A stretch of 64,000 nt of DNA from NCBI RefSeq assembly GCF_041154505.1, contig NZ_AP028672.1, positions 5,062,501 to 5,126,500 of the forward strand. Reading direction: 5' to 3'. This document shows, one piece after another, positions 27,194-36,119 of the stretch. Positions within the stretch are counted from its first letter, which is position 1; each line of letters opens with the position of its first letter. The stretch is from Acidovorax sp. A79. GTDB taxonomy: Bacteria; Pseudomonadota; Gammaproteobacteria; Burkholderiales; Burkholderiaceae_C. The notes beneath the pieces were generated by a model. That model searched no databases. It was not told the DNA's origin and saw only the letters and a list, made by a program, of their open reading frames with translations. The translations under genes were made by a program, and so were the position numbers.

Positions 27194-28243
27194 ATGCAGT
27201 TATCAACGGCACTCCTCCAACACTTGGGTTACACAAAGCAAATTCCTGCGGGCTCAATCTCCGCGCAATGGTTTCGCGTGGTGGTCCTTGAACTAAGTGG
27301 CCTCCATGTTCCAAATGATTTTTGCCATGAATTTATCTTGGATAAAAAAAATAATATTGTCCTGACTGTATCAACGGACCACAAAAGAGCACTCGAAAAT
27401 GTCATTGGTCCAAATTGGGAGAAATTGGGAATTGAGTTTACTCAAGACTTTGCAGGTCAAGTTTTCTCTTTGATGAAAATACCAGTTGGTGAAATTATTA
27501 AATGTGAAGAAAGCAAAGCCAAAGAAGATTCGAAAGAATTTCTGGATATATATCGAGGTTTTTCGTCTGCTTCTGCTTTGTTGGGGGAGAAGGAGGCTAT
27601 TTTTGTGCCTCATGCAGCGGCATATATTGCATTGGCTATTTCTCGCGGCGAACAGTGGATAAGACCGGTTCGGATAGGCAGTTTTGATTTTGGAAGGACA
27701 ACCGAAGGAGCCCTGATTTCAGACTTCACACCCAGCGGCACATTAAATATTAAATCTACACATCGCAGAACTTCGGATGAGCTGATGGCAGGGCTTGAAA
27801 ATGCTCGACAGCTATTGCACCCCTCACGCTCGGCGGCTTTGAAACACTTCGCTCTTGCCTTGGGGGAGAACGATGTTTTCAAAAAATTCATTTATGGATT
27901 TCTCTCAATAGAGGTCGAAACACACAGGATTTTTAAAACGGTTGATCATTCCAGCGAAATTAACTCTCTGTTATCCACCGTCGATAAATTCGAACGCGTG
28001 CCTGTGGCGGAAATGTTTGCTTCGGATTTTCAGTCAAAAGTGAAAAACATTGGTGACCGATTCGTGTGGTGCGCGCTTAGCAAGTGGCCTCATCTTGGAA
28101 ATTCGGATATCGCAGTTTTTAAAGAGCTTAAATCGATACGCGACAAGATTGCCCACGGTGAGCTCTCGGTCCCTCCAGCAGGAGCGGCGAAAAGAGCGGA
28201 AGCGCTTGCTAGGAAGATTCTTTTTCCAACATCTGTTGAGTGA
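27194..28243 (+). CDS. Putative defence protein with C-terminal HEPN-like motif
   Basis: 349 aa. It is clearly more AT-rich than the phage genes beside it. The C-terminal ~130 residues are helical and contain FKELKSIRDKIAHGELS, an R-x4-H pattern (RDKIAH) as in HEPN ribonucleases. The N-terminal ~220 residues are mixed alpha/beta with no family I recognise. It sits directly beyond the cos region, equivalent to the old/tin cargo site of P2, where anti-phage genes are common. An abortive-infection RNase of the ApeA-like type is a reasonable guess. The motif and location are seen; the function is inferred. Confidence 0.65.
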   Translation: MQLSTALLQHLGYTKQIPAGSISAQWFRVVVLELSGLHVPNDFCHEFILDKKNNIVLTVSTDHKRALENVIGPNWEKLGIEFTQDFAGQVFSLMKIPVGEIIKCEESKAKEDSKEFLDIYRGFSSASALLGEKEAIFVPHAAAYIALAISRGEQWIRPVRIGSFDFGRTTEGALISDFTPSGTLNIKSTHRRTSDELMAGLENARQLLHPSRSAALKHFALALGENDVFKKFIYGFLSIEVETHRIFKTVDHSSEINSLLSTVDKFERVPVAEMFASDFQSKVKNIGDRFVWCALSKWPHLGNSDIAVFKELKSIRDKIAHGELSVPPAGAAKRAEALARKILFPTSVE

Positions 28244-28518
28244 ATTGGAGAGCAGGCTCATTGAGAATTACTCACGCTGATCCGTAGGTGCGCCATGGCC
28301 TATAGAACCTCGCAGCTGCATTACTGCCCGTATCTCCTGAGCCTAAGGCTCCCACAGTTTCATCCACCTAGCGGCGCCAAGGAACTGATGCCACGTGACC
28401 TCGGCATCGGTGTCATATCTAGTTTGTTGGCCTACGGGATGGCCTACAAAGAGGCGGAAGATCGTCACGGGATGCATGAATGTTAGGAAACTTGGTCCCT
28501 CCGTTTCCGCCAGCGCAG

Positions 28519-28556
28519 AACCCCAAGTGATTGATTCACTTGGGGTTTTTTGTTTT
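28519..28556 (+). terminator. Strong hairpin terminator
   Basis: A perfect 12-bp stem AACCCCAAGTGA/TCACTTGGGGTT with a 5-nt loop is followed by a T-rich run. It is preceded by a second short hairpin (GGAAAC ... GTTTCC, ending GCCA) that superficially resembles a tRNA 3' end and could be an old attachment core. The interval 28244-28844 holds no gene I can support. Confidence 0.7.
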
Positions 28557-28844
28557 TGGCTATGACTGGTATGCCATTTGGTATGCCATGGCATGTTGGC
28601 TTTCGTTGGACGTCACTGGACAAGTGGGTCGCTTGATCACAAGTGCTCCCGCGACTTGTCGTCTCAAATTTTCGGGCGGACTGTGTTGGCGATCATGAAC
28701 AGTCACTGTACGTTCCTGACGCCTGAAGTCTGCGTTGATCCCTTTATAGGGCGCATCACATGCGGTGACCCATCCTGTGCTTGGAGACTTGCGTCGGTCA
28801 AGTGAGTGAGCACGGAGCCTCAAAGCTGATCTACCGTCATGCGC

Positions 28845-29225
28845 TCAAGCCATTTTGAGCATGCCTTCCGTCCTGACCTCTTCGAGACGGAAATAGCGCC
28901 CCCCTGACTTAATTGCCGGGAATGCCTCGCATACTGCGTAGGGTTCGCTATAAAAAGTGCGGCTTCCCTGAACATTGAAGACGACCTTTCCAGAACCAGG
29001 TCGGGGCTCGTACTTGAGTTCTTCAAGCGATCCTGACTCACCGTGCTCCTTGGCCATCTGGACAACTAAGTTGCGCAGTGTCGGGACTTGGGCATCGCGT
29101 GCTTCAGTGAGCAACTGGAGTTGCCGAGTGGGACTAAAAGCTCCTGCCGAGTTTCCTGCTGTGCCGAGCCGACCAAAGTTGATTAGAACGAGGGTGACGA
29201 TTTCCACAATGACTACCTCTGACAA
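28845..29225 (-). CDS. Hypothetical protein
   Basis: 126 aa, divergent from the TIR gene. A short hydrophobic N-terminus (VVIVEIVTLVLINFG) precedes a soluble region with LLTEARDAQVPTLRNLVVQM and NVQGSRTFYSEPYAVCEAFP. Composition is protein-like, but I recognise no family. It could be a regulator or partner of the neighbouring TIR gene, or unrelated. Confidence 0.45.
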   Translation of the reverse strand: MSEVVIVEIVTLVLINFGRLGTAGNSAGAFSPTRQLQLLTEARDAQVPTLRNLVVQMAKEHGESGSLEELKYEPRPGSGKVVFNVQGSRTFYSEPYAVCEAFPAIKSGGRYFRLEEVRTEGMLKMA

Positions 29226-29351
29226 GTGGGGAGAAGCTCTGCGGGCCGCATGTTGGAGTTGTCTTTGCTGCGGCCTGTTGAAGAGACACGGGATGGATTC
29301 TTAAACCAGCCGTAAGATGAGAACCACAAAAATCAGTGTGGAGTCTTCATC

Positions 29352-30308
29352 TTGCCGAACGTGTTCTTCTCATATTGCCATGCCGACGAGGCGTTGCGAG
29401 ACCAACTGGAAAAACAACTGGCCATGCTCAAGCGTCAGGGGGTCATCGAAACCTGGCACGACCGAAGAATCAGTGCCGGTCAAGAGATCGACGCTGCTAT
29501 TGACGACCATATCAATAGCGACGAGATAATTTTGTTGTTGGTGAGCCCCGATTTCATCGCCTCTGACTATTGCTACAACATTGAGATGGCACGTGCCATG
29601 GAGCGCCACAACGCTAAGGATGCCATTGTCATTCCCGTTATCCTACGTCCATGCGATTGGCACCACGCTCCATTCGGCAAGCTACTTGGCACCCCTCAGG
29701 ATGGAAAACCGGTCACTCTCTGGCCTGATAGGGACGAGGCGTTTCTGCAGGTAGCGAAGGAGGTTCGCAAAGCGGCCGACAGGTGGCGCAAGCAATCGAG
29801 AGCGCTCTCGCAAACCGAACGCTCCGATGCAACTGCCTTGCCGCCAACTCAGCAGGCGGTAGCTGCTGGACCACGTTCGAGCAATCTTCGGGTTGCCAAG
29901 ACCTTCACTCAGCTGGACAAAGACCGGTTCCAGATTGAGACTTTCGAGTACATCGCGCGCTATTTCGAAAACTCCCTGAAGGAGCTCCAGGCAAGAAACC
30001 CCGGCTACGAAGGTGTATTTCGTCGGATCGACGCGAATCGGTTTGTTGCGGCCATCTACAAAGATGGCGAGGATGCTGCAAAAGCGACGGTATTTACTGG
30101 TGGACAAATGGGATCAGGGATCTACTACAGTCAGGGCGATTCGTTTAGCGGAAACTCTTACAACGAGGCTCTTTCGGTGCAGGCGGACGATCAAGCTCTT
30201 TTCCTTACGAGCTTAGGGATGTCATTTCGTGGGCGACAAGAGCAGAAGCTATCGCAGGAAGGTGCCGCAGAGACTCTCTGGGAGATCGTTATCGGGCCGC
30301 TTCAGTGA
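29352..30308 (+). CDS. TIR-domain protein with unassigned C-terminal domain
   Basis: 318 aa. The frame has no upstream ATG and appears to start at TTG 29352 (LPNVFFSYCHADEAL). Residues 1-150 are a TIR domain: FFSYCHADEALRDQLEKQL, LLLVSPDFIASDYCYNIEMA with the likely catalytic Glu, and IVIPVILRPCDW. Bacterial TIR domains of this type hydrolyse NAD+ or make signalling nucleotides. Residues ~180-318 form a separate domain (GYEGVFRRIDANRFVAAIYK, TSLGMSFRG) that may sense infection. No ThsA, Sir2 or SLOG partner lies nearby, so it is not canonical Thoeris. Confidence 0.8.
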   Translation: MPNVFFSYCHADEALRDQLEKQLAMLKRQGVIETWHDRRISAGQEIDAAIDDHINSDEIILLLVSPDFIASDYCYNIEMARAMERHNAKDAIVIPVILRPCDWHHAPFGKLLGTPQDGKPVTLWPDRDEAFLQVAKEVRKAADRWRKQSRALSQTERSDATALPPTQQAVAAGPRSSNLRVAKTFTQLDKDRFQIETFEYIARYFENSLKELQARNPGYEGVFRRIDANRFVAAIYKDGEDAAKATVFTGGQMGSGIYYSQGDSFSGNSYNEALSVQADDQALFLTSLGMSFRGRQEQKLSQEGAAETLWEIVIGPLQ

Positions 30309-30426
30309 GGAAGATGACTTTCCTGTGCATTTTGGCACTGCACCTGCAGTCATTGATCCCTAGCGACGGACATCGCCCGTATTGGCGATGGCGAAGCTTT
30401 CGTGTGACCTTTACGGCCAATGAACT

Positions 30427-31506
30427 ATGACCACTTCTTCGAAAATCTTAAATAAGGGCCAGATCCGAGACGCTGCTAAATTGTGGCGCGCTGAGCCAGG
30501 TCGAGATGGGTTCCGAGAAAGCCGCCTATACGACGTCATCATTGACGGGAAGCCTTACCCACCGAAGGCAATTTCGGCCTTCGCCAATGAGATTGCGGGC
30601 AACGGGAAGCTTAGGCCGAATGATTTTGTGGGAGCGCGCGAGGGCAAGTGGCACCGAGAGCTCAAGCGCCTGGGCTTCGAGATTCGTCCCAAAACGACCG
30701 CTGTTTTTGGGCAAGAGGAGACCATTTTTCGCTATCGAGACGATGATCGATTTATTGACTGCCCGCGGGCCTTCCTTGTTACAGGTACGCAGGCTCAAGA
30801 CAGCCAAAACCGTTCGCTCCTCAAACTGAACCAGTCTGGCTACTGGTTCTTGAAGCATGGGCGCATGAAATCTGGAGACGCGTTGTTTGTCATTCTTCCC
30901 AGTCTTGCTCGGGGTGGGTATCCGCGCGAGCTATTCTGCGGGGTGCTCAGCGAGGATCCACGTCAGGGATTGCAAGAGGGGCGGTGTCTATTTCAAGTCG
31001 AGCGATTCCATCTCTTGGATGCCATTGGGTGTGACGTGAAACGCTTCCTCGGAGATAAGCTTCCACCGCAGGGCGACCGCGTCGGTAACGTGTGGGACGA
31101 TGAAGAGGATTTGGAGGATTTTGGCGCGGCAGTTGGAATGGGCGGCGACATTGATGACGAAGACAGCTATCCAGAGGGGGCGGAAAGCTTTAGGCAACAC
31201 AAGACGCGAGAGCGCAACAGCAAGGTCGTCAAGCTTGCCAAGATGCAACGTCTTAGAACCACTGGCAAGCTTGCATGTGATGCTTGCGGATTTGATTTCC
31301 TAGACGTTTATGGCGAGCGCGGAAGAGGTTTTATCGAAGCCCATCACACTACACCACTCGCATTGAGCGAAGGTCCCAGTAGCGTGCGCATCAAGGACTT
31401 TTCGATGGTCTGCTCGAATTGCCATCGCATGCTCCATCGTCTCAACCCTCTTATGACCGCTAGTGAGTTGAAAGTGCATTTGGCTGCTGTCTTGGCTGAG
31501 CATTGA
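30427..31506 (+). CDS. ScoMcrA-like HNH endonuclease (putative modification-dependent restriction)
   Basis: 359 aa. The N-terminus (DGFRESRLYDVIIDGKPYPP, KAISAFANEIAG) matches the head domain of ScoMcrA-like type IV enzymes. The C-terminal HNH domain shows CDACGFDF, GFIEAHHTTPL and MVCSNCHRMLHR, with the two CxxC-type zinc ligands and the HH pair. Such enzymes cut DNA carrying modified bases or phosphorothioates. The middle segment, with an acidic stretch (DDEEDLEDFG), is unassigned. It follows the TIR gene on the same strand after 118 bp, so the two may form one defence locus. Confidence 0.85.
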   Translation: MTTSSKILNKGQIRDAAKLWRAEPGRDGFRESRLYDVIIDGKPYPPKAISAFANEIAGNGKLRPNDFVGAREGKWHRELKRLGFEIRPKTTAVFGQEETIFRYRDDDRFIDCPRAFLVTGTQAQDSQNRSLLKLNQSGYWFLKHGRMKSGDALFVILPSLARGGYPRELFCGVLSEDPRQGLQEGRCLFQVERFHLLDAIGCDVKRFLGDKLPPQGDRVGNVWDDEEDLEDFGAAVGMGGDIDDEDSYPEGAESFRQHKTRERNSKVVKLAKMQRLRTTGKLACDACGFDFLDVYGERGRGFIEAHHTTPLALSEGPSSVRIKDFSMVCSNCHRMLHRLNPLMTASELKVHLAAVLAEH

Positions 31507-31767
31507 CCGCACGCGCCGCGCGATTTCGTAATGCGGCTAGCCAGTCTGCGATTAATCTAATCGAGAAGAACTGTGGGATCTGCGGGAAGTGCGCCTGTTG
31601 GTGTTGCCGCGAGCAAAAACTGATAGTCTGAAAGGTCTAGCTGCGATGCTTCTATCGGAGTCTAGCGACCATTTTGCGACTTACACTAAATGATCCCTAG
31701 GGCCCGAGCGCTGACATCCTGGTGGCGAACCACGACAGCATCCGAGCACGCATCCCACCATCCACTG

Positions 31768-32220
31768 TCACTCAGGATTGAGTAGTGTTTGCGCCTTGCG
31801 CTTGCCCAGTTTCAGCACTTCAGCAATGCGTTCCAGCTGCGCAGTCCGGGGATGAACATGGCCCGTCTCCCACTTGTAGACGGACAGCGACGAAGCACCC
31901 AACAGTTGGGCCATCTGTTTCTGTGTGATGCCGAGCGCCGCGCGTTTCTCGATCAACACCTGAGCATCGAACTGGATCTGCTTTGACTTCTTGGGCGTGG
32001 CCTTTTCAGCGATCACCCTGGCTTTGGGTGTATCCGTTGCTTTGACCTGCCGTTGAGTGGCTTTGAGTTGGGAGGTCAGCGCCTTGACCTCACGCTTCAG
32101 TGCCGCGATCTCGGAGCGATGGCCGGTGATCGCCTTGCGCATGCCCTGAAGTTCAGGTTTGAGTTCCTTGCGCGCCATGCGAACGACTTCAGCGCGAAAG
32201 GCATTAGAAAATGTATTCAT
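31768..32220 (-). CDS. XRE-family HTH protein with coiled-coil N-terminus
   Basis: 150 aa. Residues 25-60 form a coiled coil (MRKAITGHRSEIAALKREVK). Residues ~95-145 are a Cro/C1-type HTH (LGITQKQMAQLLGASSLSVY, KWETGHVHPR). It is probably a transcriptional regulator; the target is unknown. The 260 bp between it and the HNH gene hold no gene I can support. Confidence 0.8.
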   Translation of the reverse strand: MNTFSNAFRAEVVRMARKELKPELQGMRKAITGHRSEIAALKREVKALTSQLKATQRQVKATDTPKARVIAEKATPKKSKQIQFDAQVLIEKRAALGITQKQMAQLLGASSLSVYKWETGHVHPRTAQLERIAEVLKLGKRKAQTLLNPE

Positions 32221-32300
32221 ATGCCCGATGGTAACTTTGACGCCTTATCCCGCACTTAGGGGGCAGACGCACCGCCATATCGCATTGCTTCTTCGTCCCC

Positions 32301-32341
32301 AAAAAACAAAACCGCCAGAGGCCTGAGCCTATGGCGGTTTG
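32301..32341 (-). terminator. Terminator of the HU gene
   Basis: On the minus strand AACCGCCA and TGGCGGTT form an 8-bp stem with a 14-nt loop, followed by TTGTTTTTT. It lies 28 bp past the HU stop codon. Confidence 0.75.
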
Positions 32342-32368
32342 TTCCGGTGGAGGTCGAACGACCGGTAC

Positions 32369-32680
32369 TTACTTCCCAGCCTTGTCCGCCTTGCGCTTCG
32401 CAGCCTTGGGATCAACGACGGCCTTGAACTTCGCCCCCGCCACAAACTTCGGCACTGTGCTCGCAGGAATCTTCAGTGCTGCACCGGTCGATGGATTCTT
32501 GCCCGTGCGTGCCGCACGCTTGGCCGACTTGAAGGTCCCAAAACCCACCAGCTGCACGGCATCGCCCTTTTTCACGGCCGTCTGGATGGTATCGATCAGC
32601 GTCTCCAGCACCGCATTGGCTGCGGTCTTGGACAGATCATTCTTGGAAGCCAGGATTTCAACAAGTTCTGCGCGGTTCAT
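32369..32680 (-). CDS. HU family DNA-binding protein
   Basis: 103 aa. It begins MNRAELVEILASKNDLSKTA and has the DNA-binding arm region GFGTFKSAKRAARTGKNPST. A basic Ala/Lys C-terminal extension beyond the usual 90 residues is typical of betaproteobacterial HU. It is a nucleoid-associated protein and probably core chromosome, so the mobile region is likely bounded near here. Confidence 0.93.
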   Translation of the reverse strand: MNRAELVEILASKNDLSKTAANAVLETLIDTIQTAVKKGDAVQLVGFGTFKSAKRAARTGKNPSTGAALKIPASTVPKFVAGAKFKAVVDPKAAKRKADKAGK

Positions 32681-32750
32681 GGATGCTCACGTATAAAGGT
32701 TGGAAAGGATCGATTTATACCGCCGCCCCTGACACGGCCCTTGCTGCGAC

Positions 32751-33566
32751 TCAATGCTGCAGCGCACTTCTTGGCAAAAACTCCACTCCGGTTCTCTTCA
32801 CCAACTCCTGGTAGCTGATCGGCCGACCGACCGTCTCCCCCTCGCGGTTTTGCTGCCAGTGCGCCCAAGCTCTTTGGGTGGTTGCGTCGTACACCAGCTT
32901 GTACAGATAGGTCGGCACCTTCACCCCATTGGCCCCGATGCGTGGTCCCGCATCGGTGAACACCGGCCCGGTGATCACGAACACATCCCCCTTGGCCCGC
33001 TTCACATAGTGCCGCGTGTCCTGCTCGATCTTGTTCCAGGCACCCCCGTTGTGCTGGGCATTCTGGGGAACCATGTTCGCCAGGCTGAAGCTTTGCGCCA
33101 TGGCCGTCGGCGTCGGCATGTCTCCCGCTGGCGCCATGTGCCCACGGCTGTAGCCAGAGTGCTTGTAGTCCTCCAGCTCCGCCCGTTCGCCACTGGGCAG
33201 GCGCGCATCCGCAAAGAAGCGCTTGGCCCGCTTCTCGTCCGCATCCTCAATGAGTCTGCGGTTCAGGCGCTGGGCTACGAACACGGGTGTCTTGGTGGTC
33301 CCGGTGTGCAGCACCGCAAAGGCCTCATAGCAAAGCTCACGCAGTTGTGGCCGGGGCGTGATGGCAGGTGGTGTGCCATTCGTAAAGAACTGCGGGCACT
33401 GGGCAAAGGAAGTGGGCTCGGGAGTGAGCAGGGCCGCACTGTCGAACTGCGGAAACCGCGCCCAGGAAAGATTTGGGAGAGCAACGCTGGCAAGAGACAG
33501 GGCCAGCACAGCTGCCAGGCGCACGCGGCCTGGCCAGGAGAACAAACGATTCACAGAAGGGGGCAT
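32751..33566 (-). CDS. Secreted DNA/RNA non-specific endonuclease
   Basis: 271 aa from ATG 33566. A signal peptide (VRLAAVLALSLASVALPNLSWA) precedes the beta-beta-alpha-metal nuclease domain. The active-site motif is YSRGHMAPAGDM, with the catalytic His, and MVPQNAQHNGGAWNKIEQD supplies the metal-binding Asn. It resembles NucA/EndA family nucleases, which act in the periplasm or outside the cell on unspecific DNA and RNA. Confidence 0.92.
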   Translation of the reverse strand: MPPSVNRLFSWPGRVRLAAVLALSLASVALPNLSWARFPQFDSAALLTPEPTSFAQCPQFFTNGTPPAITPRPQLRELCYEAFAVLHTGTTKTPVFVAQRLNRRLIEDADEKRAKRFFADARLPSGERAELEDYKHSGYSRGHMAPAGDMPTPTAMAQSFSLANMVPQNAQHNGGAWNKIEQDTRHYVKRAKGDVFVITGPVFTDAGPRIGANGVKVPTYLYKLVYDATTQRAWAHWQQNREGETVGRPISYQELVKRTGVEFLPRSALQH

Positions 33567-33680
33567 TCGGGTCAAACAAAACGGAGCCCGATTGGAGCAC
33601 CGTTCTCCTTCACCCCTCGGCCCGTAAGCTCGGATCATGCAGGGTTTTACAGCTGCTTGCAGGTGGGGACTGCCCACAAA

Positions 33681-33712
33681 CAGAAAGGGCTCCCCAAAGG
33701 GAGCCCTTTCTG
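33681..33712. terminator. Bidirectional hairpin between nuclease and DUF4148 genes
   Basis: A perfect 14-bp stem, CAGAAAGGGCTCCC/GGGAGCCCTTTCTG, with loop CAAA. It probably terminates the DUF4148 transcript coming from the right. The T run is short, so terminator strength is uncertain. Confidence 0.6.
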
Positions 33713-33835
33713 CCTGCCCGCCCCTGCGGTTCAGTTAACACTCCCCATGGCAGCAGCACCCGCAAATGCAAAGTGCCACCACCATGGGAAGTCCCGCAAC
33801 TGCTTCAACCAATCTCAAGCAGTTGGTCTGCCAAA

Positions 33836-34129
33836 TTACATGGCGCTGAATTCGCCCGAAGGGATCTGGCCAGTGCGCAGGGCTTCAGCAGCCTGGGCAC
33901 GCACGGCAGCGCGGTCAGCCGTGGACTTGTAAGTCACCACGCGCGAACCAGCAGGTTCGATGGAGCGGGTCTGGGCCACGGTAGCGGCTTCAGCAGTCAC
34001 TTCAGCGCGAGTGCGGTTGGTTTCGAACTTGGTAGCGAATTGCGAAGCATCGGCTTCGTCAGCCTGGGCACCAAAAGAGGCGAAAGCGGCAACAGCGGCG
34101 ACGGAGAGGAAACGAGCGGTCTTGTTCAT
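33836..34129 (-). CDS. DUF4148 family secreted protein
   Basis: 97 aa with a signal peptide (MNKTARFLSVAAVAAFASFG, AQA cleavage). The mature chain has the DUF4148 pattern SRVVTYKSTADRAAVRAQAA and ALRTGQIPSGEFS. The family is common in Burkholderiales and of unknown function. The 495 bp upstream to the transposase gene hold only its presumed promoter; I see no gene there. Confidence 0.9.
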   Translation of the reverse strand: MNKTARFLSVAAVAAFASFGAQADEADASQFATKFETNRTRAEVTAEAATVAQTRSIEPAGSRVVTYKSTADRAAVRAQAAEALRTGQIPSGEFSAM

Positions 34130-34625
34130 GATGAAAATCCTTGAAAGTTAAAAAGCGTCTCAAAAAAGCCGGGTCAAAAACCATTCCTGAACCGGGTTCG
34201 GTGAGTCGCCTTGCGGGTTCGGCTCATCGATGGGATGAACTGTACGCCCATGGTGTTCAGAGAAAAACCACTCAGTCGCGAACTAACTGTTTCAGTATTG
34301 AAAACAATCCACCAGCACAACCACGCTTAACAAACCCTTCCCGACGGTTCTTTCTGAAATACACTTTTCTCTGGGGCCTGTGGATGTTGTGGGGTCACCT
34401 GCGCCGTTTTGAGGGGGTGGATGGTCGTGACAATTCGACGACGTTTCTCTGCGAGGACTCCTTTGCAGCGAGGCCGTGTGATAACGCGCGGAGAACTTGC
34501 CCGGCAGCAGCGCTACTCCGGCCCACAGTGGCTTACTCGGATTGGTTGGGCCTGCGATTCGTCTGAGGGGTCTTTGAGGTGCCTTCGGACGGCCGATTCC
34601 CGCTTACAGCGACCATTTCGGGCTC

Positions 34626-36119
34626 CTAGGCACCCGAAAGGCGCATTGCCTTCATTGTGTTTTCGAAGCCCAGGATGCTCAGGACGCGTTTGAAGTTGTA
34701 CGCCAACACGCTCAGGCTCATTTCGGTGGACACGTTCTCGATGCCTCGGGTCAGGAAGTGCGTCCAGCCCATCCAGTGCTTGAGGGTGCCGAAGACATGC
34801 TCGACGGTGCTTTTGCGCACCGTCATGGCGTGAGGCATCCGGTCCAACCGTTGCTGAACCCTGTCCATGACCTCCTCGTGTTCCCATCGCCTGATGCGCC
34901 GGTACTGGCTCGTTGTGCATTGCGCTTTCATGGCGCAGGTGGGGCAGGCGCTGGACCAGTAGATGCTGATCTGCAATCCAGCTTCTTCCCGGTTGAAGCG
35001 GCGGATCGCTCGCAGGCCTGCTGGACATTGGTACTCATCGTCGCGAGCGACATAAATGAAGTCGGTTTTATCGAACCGGCCTTCGAATCTGGCATTGGAT
35101 GTCATGGGCTTGGGAACCAGCGCGGCAACGCCGGCATACTCGCAAGCCTTGAGTGCAGGGCCGCTGTAGTAGTCGCGGTCGGCGATAGCCTTCAATCGCC
35201 GCTTGCCCATCGCATCGCGTGCCGCCAGGGCTATCGGGCTGAGCTGCGCCCGGTCACTGCCGTTGTTCGTGACCTCGTGGGCAACGATGAGATGGTTCTT
35301 GGTGTCTACCGCGGCTTGCACGTTGTGGCCCACCATGGCCGTGCCCTTGGCGCTGTAGGTGGTCATGGCGCGCGCATCAGGATCCGTCTGGGAGATATGA
35401 CGATCCGGCAGGGTCTCCAACTTTGCTTTGATCACCTGCAGGCCTTGCAGGCCTTGCAGGCCTTGCAGGCCTTGCAGGCGTTGGCGCATCTTCTGGATCT
35501 TGCCTTGCAGCCGCTCGGTCTTGGCCTGCATCTCCACAGGCTGCGTCCGGTCTGCCGTCTCCAAGGCATCGAGGTAACGTTGGATGCTCTCCTCCAACTC
35601 GCGTTCTCGGCGCTCGATCTTGCCGGGCGTGAAGTTGCGCTCCCGATTATTGACGGCCTTGAACTTGCTGCCGTCGATGGCCACGACGGAATCCGTGAAC
35701 AGTTTCAATTCGCGGCACAGCACCACGAAGCGCCGGCAGACGTTACGGATGCCCTTGCCGTTGTCGCGCCGGAAGTCCGCAATCGTCTTGAAGTCGGGAG
35801 CGAGTCGGCCGGTCAGCCACATCAGTTCCACGTTGCGCTGGCACTCACGCTCCAGCCGGCGACTGGACTGGATGCGGTTTAGGTAGCCGTAGAGGTACAG
35901 CTTCAGGAGCACTGCAGGATGGTACGAGGGCCTGCCGGTTGCAGCCGGTGTTGCACCATGGAACCCCAGGGCCACCAGGTCCAACTCGTTGATGAAGGCA
36001 TCAACGATTCGAACCGTGTTGTCCTGTGCAATGAAGTCATCCTGGCTCTCTGGCAGCAGTGTGACCTGATGCCGGTTCTGTCCCTCGATGTATCTGGGCA
36101 TATTGATCTCGATGTTCAA
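34626..36119 (-). CDS. IS1182-type transposase
   Basis: 497 aa. N-terminal MPRYIEGQNRHQVTLLPES and YLYGYLNRIQSSRRLE, then the DDE core: VAIDGSKFKAVN, IADRDYYSGPAL and the C-terminal STVEHVFGTLKHWMGW. The Cys cluster ACPTCAMKAQC is also typical. The frame is intact. A 9-bp tandem repeat inside the coding sequence adds repeated LQG. I could not find convincing terminal inverted repeats, so element ends are not given. The ~400 bp on its right (36120-36516) contain no supported gene. Confidence 0.93.
   Translation of the reverse strand: MNIEINMPRYIEGQNRHQVTLLPESQDDFIAQDNTVRIVDAFINELDLVALGFHGATPAATGRPSYHPAVLLKLYLYGYLNRIQSSRRLERECQRNVELMWLTGRLAPDFKTIADFRRDNGKGIRNVCRRFVVLCRELKLFTDSVVAIDGSKFKAVNNRERNFTPGKIERRERELEESIQRYLDALETADRTQPVEMQAKTERLQGKIQKMRQRLQGLQGLQGLQGLQVIKAKLETLPDRHISQTDPDARAMTTYSAKGTAMVGHNVQAAVDTKNHLIVAHEVTNNGSDRAQLSPIALAARDAMGKRRLKAIADRDYYSGPALKACEYAGVAALVPKPMTSNARFEGRFDKTDFIYVARDDEYQCPAGLRAIRRFNREEAGLQISIYWSSACPTCAMKAQCTTSQYRRIRRWEHEEVMDRVQQRLDRMPHAMTVRKSTVEHVFGTLKHWMGWTHFLTRGIENVSTEMSLSVLAYNFKRVLSILGFENTMKAMRLSGA
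35441..35476. repeat. Four tandem copies of GGCCTTGCA inside the transposase gene
   Basis: Four perfect 9-bp copies encode repeated LQG triplets in a coiled-coil segment. Multiples of 9 keep the frame, so copy number can vary without breaking the protein. Confidence 0.9.

Noticed and set aside
28470..28520. tRNA-like 3' end (TCCGTTTCCGCCA)
   Set aside because: No T-loop (GTTCGAAT) or other arms upstream; a small hairpin explains it. It could be an att core, but that is not supported.
28295..28823. Short open frames on both strands around 28.3-28.8 kb
   Set aside because: They overlap a strong terminator and tandem TGGTATGCCA motifs, and lack protein-like composition or family features.
29352..30308. 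Thoeris system
   Set aside because: TIR protein present but no ThsA-like SLOG/Sir2 gene or second TIR nearby.
35436..35480. CRISPR-like short repeats
   Set aside because: The 9-bp copies are directly adjacent without spacers and lie inside the transposase coding frame. No CRISPR array or cas gene was seen.
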